A stretch of DNA of 64,000 bases, from the NCBI RefSeq assembly GCF_024802625.1, contig NZ_CP103371.1, positions 1,550,001-1,614,000 on the forward strand, given 5' to 3'. Position numbers and translations under genes: made by a program. Positions 7,541-14,769 of this stretch are shown piece after piece; the first letter of the stretch is position 1, and every line of letters begins with the position of its first letter. This DNA is from Massilia sp. H6 (lineage in GTDB: Bacteria; Pseudomonadota; Gammaproteobacteria; Burkholderiales; Burkholderiaceae_D). Below the pieces are notes generated by a model that saw only the letters and a list, made by a program, of their open reading frames with translations, was not told the origin of the DNA and made no database searches.

Positions 7541-8496
7541 TCGACCGCCTGCTCGACGAACCCTGGCACTTCGAGCTGTTCCAGGCGATCGACTTGCTGG
7601 TGCGCTGGCTGCGGCGCCACGGCGCGACGCTGGACGCGGGTATCCGTTTCGAGAACAGCCTGTCGCTGGTCTTTCCTGCGAGCGAGATCGAAGCGCTCGC
7701 CTGCGAGCGCGGCGCGGACGGCGCACCGCGGCTGCGCTTGCGCACCGCCGTCATGAGCCTGCTGGGTGCGCATGGCGCGCTGCCGCTGCACTACACCGAG
7801 CGCATCGGCGAGTGGGAACATGCGACCCACGATCAGGGCCCGCGCGCCTTCCATGACGCGTTCTCGAGCCGGCAGGTCAGCTTGTTCTACCGGGCCTGGT
7901 GCAAATACCGGGTGCGCGGCGGGCCCGACGAGCACGGGCGCGACCGCTTCCTGGCCCAGCTCGCCGCGCTCGGCGGCGCGGGCAGGCAAGCTCCGTTCGA
8001 TGGCGAACTGCCGCTCGAGACCCTGGCCTATTTCGCCGCCCAGTTGCGCAGCCGGGTAGTGTCGGCGAGCCTGATCGCCGGCGTGCTTGGCGAATATCTG
8101 CAGGTGCCGGTCGCGGTGGAGCAGTTCGCCGGCCGCTGGGATGTGCTCGGCCCGGGCGAGCGCAGCAGGCTGGGCGCGAACAATTGCGACATCGGCCTGG
8201 GCGCGACACTGGGCGACCGGCTGCCGCGGCCCGAACTCGGCATCCGGATCCGGGTCGGCCCGGTGCCGGGCGCGGTGTACCAGCGCTTTCTGCCCGGCGC
8301 CAGTGGTGCGCGCGCCATTGCCGCCGTGCTCGACCGCTTCGCGGTGGACATTCCTTATCGTGAATTGCAGGTCGTCCTGCACCGCGACGACGTGCTCGGT
8401 GCCCGCCTCGACGGTAACGTCCGGCTTGGCCTGGATGGCTTCCTGGACACGGGCGCCGCCCGCCGCGACCGTGACGACGTGTGCTATCTGCTTTAA
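7504..8496 (+). CDS. tssG: Type VI secretion baseplate subunit TssG (VasB/ImpH family)
   Basis: The 330-aa product carries LLDEPWHFELFQAIDLLVRW at about residues 15-34, GALPLHYTERI in the first third, and FHDAFSSRQVSLFYRAWCKY, all typical of TssG. It pairs with TssF in the baseplate wedge. The start lies within the last codons of tssF, indicating translational coupling. The usual next gene (tssH/clpV or vgrG) is not present. Instead the stop codon sits inside a palindrome and a DJ-1-like gene follows. Confidence 0.93.
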   Translation: MRTTQRQPGAGVIDRLLDEPWHFELFQAIDLLVRWLRRHGATLDAGIRFENSLSLVFPASEIEALACERGADGAPRLRLRTAVMSLLGAHGALPLHYTERIGEWEHATHDQGPRAFHDAFSSRQVSLFYRAWCKYRVRGGPDEHGRDRFLAQLAALGGAGRQAPFDGELPLETLAYFAAQLRSRVVSASLIAGVLGEYLQVPVAVEQFAGRWDVLGPGERSRLGANNCDIGLGATLGDRLPRPELGIRIRVGPVPGAVYQRFLPGASGARAIAAVLDRFAVDIPYRELQVVLHRDDVLGARLDGNVRLGLDGFLDTGAARRDRDDVCYLL

Positions 8497-8619
8497 GGGC
8501 ACCGCGAAAAACCTGCTGTGCGTCGCATTCGCAGCCTGCGATGCTCACCGTACGCCAGTACGGCTGCGCTTCTCGGCCACGACTGCTTCCGCTCGCGACG
8601 GTTTTTCGAGGTGCCCTTA
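8494..8619. repeat. 126-bp palindromic element overlapping the tssG stop
   Basis: The left arm TAAGGGCACCGCGAAAAAC (8494-8512) and the complement of the right arm (8601-8619) match at 18 of 19 positions. Shorter stems (CGTCGC, and CCGTAC/GTACGG with CGCCA between) lie inside. The first three bases are the tssG stop codon. It resembles a small dispersed structural repeat or MITE; no second copy is in this window. Confidence 0.6.
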
Positions 8620-8719
8620 GGACGCCCTGCGCCGCTGGCACGGGGTGATCCGCGCGACGCCTGCCGCTTGGGCGACCTACAATCGTCCCATGGTGACGTT
8701 CAACAAAACAGGAGGACAT

Positions 8720-9325
8720 ATGGGTGAAGAAGTCGATCTGGTAAGCGAGCAGGACCTGAAGGGAAGGCGCGTGGCGATCCTGATGACCGACGGCGTCGAG
8801 CAGGTGGAATACACCGAACCGCGCAGTTTCCTGGAAAGAAAGGGCGTCAAGGTCACCCTGGTGGCGCCGAAGCAGGCAGGCGAGAGCGTGCAGGGCATGA
8901 ATCACGACCAGCCGGGCGAGCAGTTCAAAGTAGAGCTGAGCCTGTCGCAGGCGGACCCGGCCGACTTCGATGCGCTGGTACTACCGGGCGGCGAGGAAAA
9001 TCCCAAGCGGCTGCGCCAGATTCCCGAGGCGATTGCCTTCATCAAGGCATTCGACGATGCCGACAAGACCATCGCGGCGATTTGCCACGGCCCCTGGCCG
9101 CTGATCGACGCCGGCATTGCCGAGTCGAAGCATCTGACCAGCAACGCGGCGATCAAGGATGACCTGGTCAATGCGGGCGTGGAATGGACCGATGACGAAG
9201 TCGTGGTGGACGGCAAGCTCATTACCAGCCGCAAACCGGAAGATATTCCGGCGTTCAATGATGCGCTGATGAAGGAATTGATGGTGATGCAGCAGGCCGG
9301 GTCTGATCCGGGGCCGACGTCCTAA
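8720..9325 (+). CDS. DJ-1/PfpI family protein (type 1 glutamine amidotransferase-like)
   Basis: This 201-aa protein has the PfpI/DJ-1 layout: RRVAILMTDGVEQVEY strand at 16-31, LVLPGGEENP at 87-95, and the nucleophile elbow AAICHGP with Cys122. Members are chaperones, deglycases or proteases of stress response; the exact activity is debated. ATG 8720 is chosen because of the strong GGAGGA seven bases upstream. The gene stands alone, between a palindromic repeat and its own terminator. Confidence 0.9.
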   Translation: MGEEVDLVSEQDLKGRRVAILMTDGVEQVEYTEPRSFLERKGVKVTLVAPKQAGESVQGMNHDQPGEQFKVELSLSQADPADFDALVLPGGEENPKRLRQIPEAIAFIKAFDDADKTIAAICHGPWPLIDAGIAESKHLTSNAAIKDDLVNAGVEWTDDEVVVDGKLITSRKPEDIPAFNDALMKELMVMQQAGSDPGPTS

Positions 9326-9348
9326 GCTGCGACTCTAATCATTCCGAG

Positions 9349-9382
9349 AATGGCGCCTTGTATGCACGGGCGCCATTTTTTT
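9349..9382 (+). terminator. Rho-independent terminator after the DJ-1/PfpI gene
   Basis: AATGGCGCC (9349-9357) pairs with GGCGCCATT (9369-9377) and is followed by a run of seven T. It also separates the gene from the convergent PAAR cassette. Confidence 0.85.
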
Positions 9383-9437
9383 GATCTCGAAATGTTCTAT
9401 GCAACTGTGCTGGCAAGGAGTAACCAATCTGAAACGC

Positions 9438-9734
9438 TTAAACGAAATTGCCGGGAAACGCGAACATGCAGGTCAGGATAAACAAGTGGGATCCGAAATA
9501 GCATGCATGCACCCGCCTCATGCGGAGCGTGATATTTCCGTAGTAGATGAGGGTGAGTGCGGTGAAATAAGTCGGTACAGAAAATACCAGACTCGAGCTA
9601 TATCCGAGGGCAGTGACAAGTCCGGTGTGATGCAGGATGAGCAATTCTGAAAAAAGCATGAATAGAATATATATCTGAATTCCTAAGCTGATAAACAACA
9701 GGAATACTGAGACTGTTTTCAGGGCAAGATTCAT
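9438..9734 (-). CDS. Small membrane protein, candidate immunity protein of the PAAR cassette
   Basis: The 98-aa product has three hydrophobic helices (roughly residues 7-30, 35-62 and 78-97). It is encoded 2 bp after the hydrolase gene on the same strand. No family is recognised. The position directly behind a PAAR-hydrolase pair is where T6SS cognate immunity genes usually lie. An envelope-located protein would suit a lipase effector acting on membranes. This role is inferred from context only. Confidence 0.6.
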   Translation of the reverse strand: MNLALKTVSVFLLFISLGIQIYILFMLFSELLILHHTGLVTALGYSSSLVFSVPTYFTALTLIYYGNITLRMRRVHACYFGSHLFILTCMFAFPGNFV

Positions 9735-9736
9735 AT

Positions 9737-10429
9737 TTATCTAAGCCCCTGGTCAAAGATGGTTTTGGCCAGGCTTCTGCGTCTGCGTCCGCCCTCGGCG
9801 CTTGTTCCGGCATAATAGAAGTGTCCAACACCCACCTCGGTCGCGTGTGTTTTTTTCATTTGCGCCCTGAGCTCCATAAGTGATAGAAAAATGCGCAATT
9901 GAGGCATGCCGGCAAAGATCGGGTCGCCATGTTCGCCCAGATCTTTTACGATGACTCGCTTGATGTTCTTTTGTTCGCGCAGGTTTGCCAGGAAATGAAA
10001 GTCGATAGGGCTGCCAATTAACACAAGATGGTCGACAATATGGCCGTTGTGCGCGTAGAAATTCGCGGTCTGTGCTGCCAACAAGCTACCGTAGGAGTAA
10101 CCAATCATGTTGAACTGTGAAGACGCGCCATTCTCCATGCCATTGATATGCCAATCGTCGTCCACCGGACTATCTCTGTAACGAACCGTCAAGCCGGCTC
10201 TGAGGGTGTCTACCGGCATGCCGTAGCTGCGTTTTCCAACATAGACGTGTTGGATGCCAACCTCTTGTAATGCAATGACCTGATCGGCAATATAGTCCCC
10301 GTCTAATCCTGCACCTCCCCAATAGATCGTTCCGCGTGGTTTATTCACCTTGACCGTAACGGGCGTGGTGTCCGTTTTGAGCGTCATCGCGGCTTTCGCC
10401 GTGACGTAGGCGGCCGGGGCCGGAATCAT
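9737..10429 (-). CDS. Alpha/beta hydrolase with GYSYG elbow, candidate T6SS lipase effector
   Basis: The 230-aa product contains NMIGYSYGSLLAAQTA, a GxSxG nucleophile elbow with Ser112. It is followed by VDHLVLIGSP and a late His in VGVGHFYYAG, consistent with a Ser-His-acid hydrolase. There is no signal peptide, as expected for a T6SS cargo effector. Its ATG overlaps the stop of the upstream PAAR gene (ATGA at 10426-10429), so the two are translationally coupled. Family placement (phospholipase, lipase or esterase) cannot be decided from sequence. Confidence 0.7.
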   Translation of the reverse strand: MIPAPAAYVTAKAAMTLKTDTTPVTVKVNKPRGTIYWGGAGLDGDYIADQVIALQEVGIQHVYVGKRSYGMPVDTLRAGLTVRYRDSPVDDDWHINGMENGASSQFNMIGYSYGSLLAAQTANFYAHNGHIVDHLVLIGSPIDFHFLANLREQKNIKRVIVKDLGEHGDPIFAGMPQLRIFLSLMELRAQMKKTHATEVGVGHFYYAGTSAEGGRRRRSLAKTIFDQGLR

Positions 10430-10962
10430 GATGTGATTCCAACATAGCCCTCTGGCATGATTTCGATGACGACGTCCGAAGGATCATCGGCTGCCAGCTT
10501 TGTCGTCTTGCCTTCGGCATCGGTCTTTCCTTCGATCGTCTGGCCACGACAGCTGAGCCGATAATGACGATTCGAAAGCGGGGCGCTTGTGTGCTCGTCA
10601 AGCACGAGGAAATGCTGGTCATAGCCTTCATTGGGCTTGCCGGCCCATTCGCCCGCGTCGTCCCGGACGAAGCGCACTGGCGGCGCCGCACCGGATGCGG
10701 CGCTGACACCGTCCAGTCCGTTGAGGGTGGACAGTAGCGGGCAACCCCCACTGGTTTTCATGCCGTGCAGGACCCGACAGCGGGAACTGCCGAGTGTCGA
10801 GCCTGCAAACCCTTCGGCAATCATGCAGTTCTTTTGGCAGGACATCGTCGCGCCCTGAAAGGCAAACGCTCGCCCCTGGTGAGCAAATGCCGGCTCGCCC
10901 TCGGCCACGGTGCCGCCGCAGGCTGCCCCGTCGCCCTGGCGGATCCATCCAATGATGTGCAT
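10426..10962 (-). CDS. PAAR-domain protein with C-terminal extension
   Basis: The 178-aa protein begins MHIIGWIRQGDGAACGGTV and continues with HQGRAFAFQGATMSCQKNC, the Gly- and Cys-rich PAAR repeat that caps the VgrG spike of the T6SS. Residues ~95-178 form an extra beta-rich region with DQHFLVLDEHTSAPLSNRHYRL, a type seen in adaptors that connect PAAR to effectors. The start at ATG 10962 follows AGGAGG. The gene heads a three-gene operon with the hydrolase and the membrane protein. Confidence 0.8.
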   Translation of the reverse strand: MHIIGWIRQGDGAACGGTVAEGEPAFAHQGRAFAFQGATMSCQKNCMIAEGFAGSTLGSSRCRVLHGMKTSGGCPLLSTLNGLDGVSAASGAAPPVRFVRDDAGEWAGKPNEGYDQHFLVLDEHTSAPLSNRHYRLSCRGQTIEGKTDAEGKTTKLAADDPSDVVIEIMPEGYVGITS

Positions 10963-11099
10963 GGCGCACCTCCTGTGGGTTGAGATGCTTAATGTAGGGG
11001 AGGGACGGGTGGGCGCGTTTGCGCGTGTCGTGGGTTGTCGAGTGACACCCGGAGGCGTCAAAAGTCAGTTTGAAAGGGGGGCTGCTGCCGGGTGCCGGT

Positions 11100-12029
11100 G
11101 AGTGCGGTTGGCAGCACGGCACAATCGCTGCGCGATTGCCTGAATGGGCGAATCGGGGAGGCCTTGCGCTTGCAAGCGTAAGGCCGCTACGCCGGCTCGC
11201 CGCAGTGCGGCGAGAAACCCCGGCTGCGCCCCTCGTCCGTACCGGACGAGGATACGGTTCCCGGAGCCGAAACGCAGGATTCAAAGAGTGCGGTTGGCAG
11301 CACGGCACAATCGCTGCGCGATTGCCTGAATGGGCGAATCGGAGAGGCCTTGCGCTTGCAAGCGCAAGGCCGCTACGCCGGCTCGCCGCAGTGCGGCGAG
11401 AAACCCCGGCTGCGCCCCTCGTCCGTACCGGACGAGGATACGGTTCCCGGAGCCGAAACGCAGGATTCAAAGAGTGCGGTTGGCAGCACGGCACAATCGC
11501 TGCGCGATTGCCTGAATGGGCGAATCGGAGAGGCCTTGCGCTTGCAAGCGCAAGGCCGCTACGCCGGCTCGCCGCAGTGCGGCGAGAAACCCCGGCTGCG
11601 CCCCTCGTCCGTACCGGACGAGGATACGGTTCCCGGAGCCGAAACGCAGGATTCAAAGAGTGCGGTTGGCAGCACGGCACAATCGCTGCGCGATTGCCTG
11701 AATGGGCGAATCGGAGAGGCCTTGCGCTTGCAAGCGCAAGGCCGCTACGCCGGCTCGCCGCAGTGCGGCGAGAAACCCCGGCTGCGCCCCTCGTCCGTAC
11801 CGGACGAGGATACGGTTCCCGGAGCCGAAACGCAGGATTCAAAGAGTGCGGTTGGCAGCACGGCACAATCGCTGCGCGATTGCCTGAATGGGCGAATCGG
11901 AGAGGCCTTGCGCTTGCAAGCGCAAGGCCGCTACGCCGGCTCGCCGCAGTGCGGCGAGAAACCCCGGCTACGCCCCTCGTCCGTACCGGACGAGGATACG
12001 GTTCCCGGAGCCGAAACGCAGGATTCAAA
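11100..12029. repeat. Tandem array, 5 units of exactly 186 bp
   Basis: Units start at 11100, 11286, 11472, 11658 and 11844 with GAGTGCGGTTGGCAGCACGG and end with ACGCAGGATTCAAA. They are nearly identical; unit 1 has a few changes (for example GGGGAGG for GGAGAGG) and unit 5 one (GGCTACGCC). Each unit holds three strong hairpins: CCTTGCGCTTG/CAAGCGCAAGG, CTCGCCGCA/TGCGGCGAG and CCTCGTCCG/CGGACGAGG. The array lies directly downstream of the ssrA-terminator palindrome. Because 186 is divisible by 3, long open frames run through it on both strands, but they are repeat artefacts. Confidence 0.95.
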
Positions 12030-12076
12030 CACAAAGCCCGCCAGGCTTGCGCCTGGCGGGCTTTGTGTTTGAATCC
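12021..12076 (-). terminator. 56-bp perfect palindrome, displaced ssrA terminator copy
   Basis: Arms of 26 bp (beginning GGATTCAAACACAAAGCCCG) are separated by the loop TTGC. The same palindrome lies immediately downstream of the intact ssrA at 18650-18705 but with loop GCAA, that is, inverted. Beside the intact tmRNA it would be a strong terminator; here it has no complete RNA gene upstream. Confidence 0.75.
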
Positions 12077-12100
12077 TGGTGGAGGCGGAGGGAATCGAAC
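12077..12100 (-). other. attL-like copy of the ssrA 3' end
   Basis: The 24 bp TGGTGGAGGCGGAGGGAATC followed by GAAC equal the last 24 bp of the tmRNA gene (18706-18729), including CCA and part of the T arm. After it the sequence diverges. This is the expected scar of an island integrated at the tmRNA 3' end. Confidence 0.8.
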
Positions 12101-12585
12101 AGAACAGCTAAACTTAGAAAAATCAGACACTTACGAATAACTTCCTCGTTCGCTCAACAATAATACCCCCAGTCGTACCCCCTTCGCCAATGCTCAAACG
12201 CACTATGTCGCTTAGCTATCAAGTTGTCAAAAAATCGCAAAGAACAAAGCGAAATTCGGTCCAACCGTTGTCTTCGCCCAACATGCCAACGTGACCTCGA
12301 CCGTCATCGCCTTAGGGTTTGACCTCCGCATCGTAAGAAAGACGCTGAGCTATTCAGCGAATGAGATGTCGAAGAATACCGCACCTACTGCTCACCTGAA
12401 CAATTCGTCGCACGCGTTGTAGGTGAGGGTGCAACGTAAAATCCGATGACTTAAGTTTCACAAACCCCTTCTTGTCGTGCGCACAACAAAATCGTACACT
12501 GACTCATTGAAAATGTATGCAATCGCTAAGCTACCTGATAAGAAGGCCTAATGCTGTAGGGCAGAGCGACTAACTAAGGCACCGC
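12101..12585. other. Left island border, no gene recognised
   Basis: These 485 bp hold the two TACCCCC motifs and otherwise no supported gene. A frame of about 45 codons (VFAQHANVTSTVIALG...) around 12270-12420 has no recognised similarity. The promoter of the 315-aa gene should lie in the AT-rich last 120 bp (TTGAAA ... TATGCAAT region near 12510). Confidence 0.5.
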
Positions 12586-13533
12586 ATGGATAGATTTTTA
12601 CACCTAGAAGCTCTTGAGCTTCCACAAGATTTTAGTCCTACCCATTTTGAATTACCGGTTTCTGTGATCGATCTAACCCATCCAGCTCTACCGCATCAGG
12701 TCCGCAGCCAGTTACTTTCGATGCAATACTACGGCCAATACCTTCAAGATGGGCTCAATACTGGGCACTTAAACCTAAACCAACATGGTATGGCGACGTT
12801 TTACAGCAAAGTTAATCTTTCCACCTACCTCGGCTACGCGTTTGAAGCCTATGTCGTTCGCAAGTTGAACGAGGGCGGCGCTAATAATAAATTAAAGCGA
12901 AACGCCATTATGTGGTGTTCTCATAGGTCGCAACCTGACCAAAAGTGGATCGATGAATGGACTGCTATCGGAACGGGGCTGAAGGAGACACAACTTGTTC
13001 ATCCAATGTTCTACATTACCACCGACACAAGCGACGTGCGCTTCGTTCGTACAGTTAAAAGCAAGAAATCCGGTATAAGAAATGTGGAGCCCCTGACTCT
13101 ACTCGAAAACAAGATGCCAGCGGGCATTCAGATCAAAGCTATTACAGGCAACGAACAAACGGAAATCATAAACCCGTTGAGGTCTAAAAAATATTCCTGT
13201 GTACTGACAATGCTTAGGCGGCAAAACGGGCATTGGTTTCACAGCCATGACGCCTGTATGCAATTGTTGAAGAACATGCACTATCAAGGACTTATAGGAC
13301 AGGAAGAACGGGAACAACTGGAGCGCAAAATTTACCGACCGTCTCAGCTTGGATTCGATGAGAAGGACGTGAATGAGTATGCAGAGTATATTCGCTTTCA
13401 CTTCCCGAATTTCCACATTCCCGACGCATCCCTCGTCGCGACAGCAAACATCGAAATTGGCAGATCATGGATAGGTCGGCAGACGTTCGTAAGCACGGAT
13501 GCTTTGACAAAGAACATCATCATCGAAGAGTAA
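12586..13533 (+). CDS. Hypothetical 315-aa island protein, possible PD-(D/E)xK-type nuclease
   Basis: I do not recognise a named family. The sequence contains LGYAFEAYVVRKL (Glu87 in a predicted helix), then ~90 residues later TLLENKMPAGIQIKAITG, where Glu174 and the GIQIKA strand (Gln182-x-Lys184) could form an (E/Q)xK motif of a restriction-like fold. This is a pattern impression, not proof. The protein is soluble, with no signal peptide. It lies alone 170 bp upstream of the retron effector on the same strand, as accessory restriction or defence genes often do. Confidence 0.5.
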   Translation: MDRFLHLEALELPQDFSPTHFELPVSVIDLTHPALPHQVRSQLLSMQYYGQYLQDGLNTGHLNLNQHGMATFYSKVNLSTYLGYAFEAYVVRKLNEGGANNKLKRNAIMWCSHRSQPDQKWIDEWTAIGTGLKETQLVHPMFYITTDTSDVRFVRTVKSKKSGIRNVEPLTLLENKMPAGIQIKAITGNEQTEIINPLRSKKYSCVLTMLRRQNGHWFHSHDACMQLLKNMHYQGLIGQEEREQLERKIYRPSQLGFDEKDVNEYAEYIRFHFPNFHIPDASLVATANIEIGRSWIGRQTFVSTDALTKNIIIEE

Positions 13534-13703
13534 GACTTGACCGGGCAGCCCGCACGCTACAGCAAGACCTTACAGCATGACCGCCACCGCCTCTTTGCCT
13601 TTGAGCTCTTTCGGCAACTCGCACTTGGACCCAAGGCAGACCTGAGCAATTTTATCAGTGATCCTTTGTCTGGGATATAAACGTCGCAACATGTCGATCT
13701 CTA

Positions 13704-14624
13704 ATGAAGAATGTAATAATGATCAAAAAACTTTCGATGCCAGAAATATTGATGGTCGCCAAGGTTGTTGAAGAAAAGATATATTCGCCATCTAAAACGA
13801 GAAAGGTCGCTATATTTTTATGCGGGGCTGATATAAATGATAAGTCAAAGGCTCGCTCAAAGCTTGCGGACATTCTTGCCGAAAAAAAAAGATACGAAGT
13901 TTTTTATCCCGAAGATATTTTCGACGACTTATTGGTAGGGCCAGGACACAGTCTACTAACCCTAGAGTCAATTTTGGCGGATTCTGTTGACGCAATCGTG
14001 ATTTTTCCGGAAAGCCCAGGCTCATTGGCCGAAATGGGAGCGTTTTCGAACGATGAGAGACTGCGCGATAAGTTGATTTGTTTCGCCAATAAGAAGTACC
14101 AGAAAAATAAGAGTTTTATAAATTATGGGCCGCTTAGGTTGATAAAATCGTCGCGGTCAGGAACTCTTGCGCATGTGAATTATGATGATCTGGATGACTC
14201 GATAGAGGCAGCCAAGATTTACGACACCTTTGTTGACGGTATAGCTAAAATTAAAAAATTCAATCCTACGCGGCGCCACATAGGCAATATCTTAGAGGCG
14301 GAGAACTTCTTACTTCCATGTATTTATTTGGTCAACAATATAGATAATGTAAGTATGTACAAGATACTTGAAGAGACTACCAAGTTGGATGCGAAATTTT
14401 GTGAAATCGCGACGAGATCGGCATTGGGTAGGCTGATGGCAAAGCGGTTTATTACGAGGAACCTGACCGGCTACTCTATAACCATGCTTGGGACAGACCA
14501 CGTGCGCGGTAGCTTTGGCCATCGTCAGTTAGATGCTGCTCGAGTTGAAATTCTAAATTTCGAACAACGTAGCAACTCGGCAATAAAGTGTGATAGAATG
14601 CGTCTGCGCACCTTTAGCAAGTGA
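13704..14624 (+). CDS. Retron effector, N-glycosidase / nucleoside deoxyribosyltransferase-like (St85/Eco1 type)
   Basis: The 306-aa protein closely follows the effector of Retron-Eco1 (Ec86). It has AIFLCGADIND at 36-46, YEVFYPEDIFDDLLVGPG at 64-81, the motif FPESPGSLAEMGAF at 101-114 and the block KSFINYGPLRLI. The C-terminal half has a helical region ending ARVEILNFEQRSN. In Eco1 and Sen2 this toxin is held inactive by the RT-msDNA complex and is released on phage challenge; activity here is inferred. ATG 13719 is an alternative start. The 3' end of the gene overlaps the retron RNA, whose a1 repeat begins at 14605. Base composition is AT-rich compared with the flanks. Confidence 0.92.
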   Translation: MKNVIMIKKLSMPEILMVAKVVEEKIYSPSKTRKVAIFLCGADINDKSKARSKLADILAEKKRYEVFYPEDIFDDLLVGPGHSLLTLESILADSVDAIVIFPESPGSLAEMGAFSNDERLRDKLICFANKKYQKNKSFINYGPLRLIKSSRSGTLAHVNYDDLDDSIEAAKIYDTFVDGIAKIKKFNPTRRHIGNILEAENFLLPCIYLVNNIDNVSMYKILEETTKLDAKFCEIATRSALGRLMAKRFITRNLTGYSITMLGTDHVRGSFGHRQLDAARVEILNFEQRSNSAIKCDRMRLRTFSK

Positions 14625-14764
14625 GGAGCTTTACCCCTCGCTGGATAGTGATTCGCTGTCCTGTATTTAATCTGATGCAATGTCAAATTTAAATCCAGAC
14701 TCGCACTGCCGCCCGGCAGCACTCGCTGGATCTAAATCTGGTTCTTTTGGCGTAAAGGTGCGCA
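14605..14764 (+). ncRNA. Retron msr-msd RNA (Eco1/Ec86-like)
   Basis: Repeat a1 TGCGCACCTTTAGC (14605-14618) is complementary to a2 GCGTAAAGGTGCGCA (14750-14764). Between them, in the order of Ec86, are an msr hairpin (GTGAGG/CCCTCGC), a second hairpin (GGATAG/CTGTCC) and the segment CTGTATTTAATCTGATG. The msd (about 14671-14751) folds on ATCCAG/CTGGAT with an inner stem TGCCG/CGGCA. The likely branching guanosine is G14617 in the conserved TTAGC. The RNA ends 5 bp before the RT start codon. It would template a multicopy single-stranded DNA of about 80 nt. Confidence 0.93.
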
Positions 14765-14769
14765 TTTCA

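Larger units (their letters stand above)
11855..12100. repeat. 246-bp direct repeat flanking the retron island, left copy
   Basis: This segment (most of the last 186-bp unit, the 56-bp palindrome and a 24-bp ssrA 3'-end copy) matches 18484-18729. Only a few substitutions and an inverted 4-base loop differ. It ends exactly where similarity to ssrA ends (after GAATCGAAC). Confidence 0.9.

Noticed and set aside
11100..12029. CRISPR array
   Set aside because: The whole 186-bp unit is repeated without variable spacers and no cas genes are nearby.
11070..12140. Long open frames on both strands across the 186-bp array, looking like repeat proteins
   Set aside because: The period is 62 codons exactly, so any stop-free unit stays open in every copy. 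The content is hairpin DNA without a start signal or protein-like composition.
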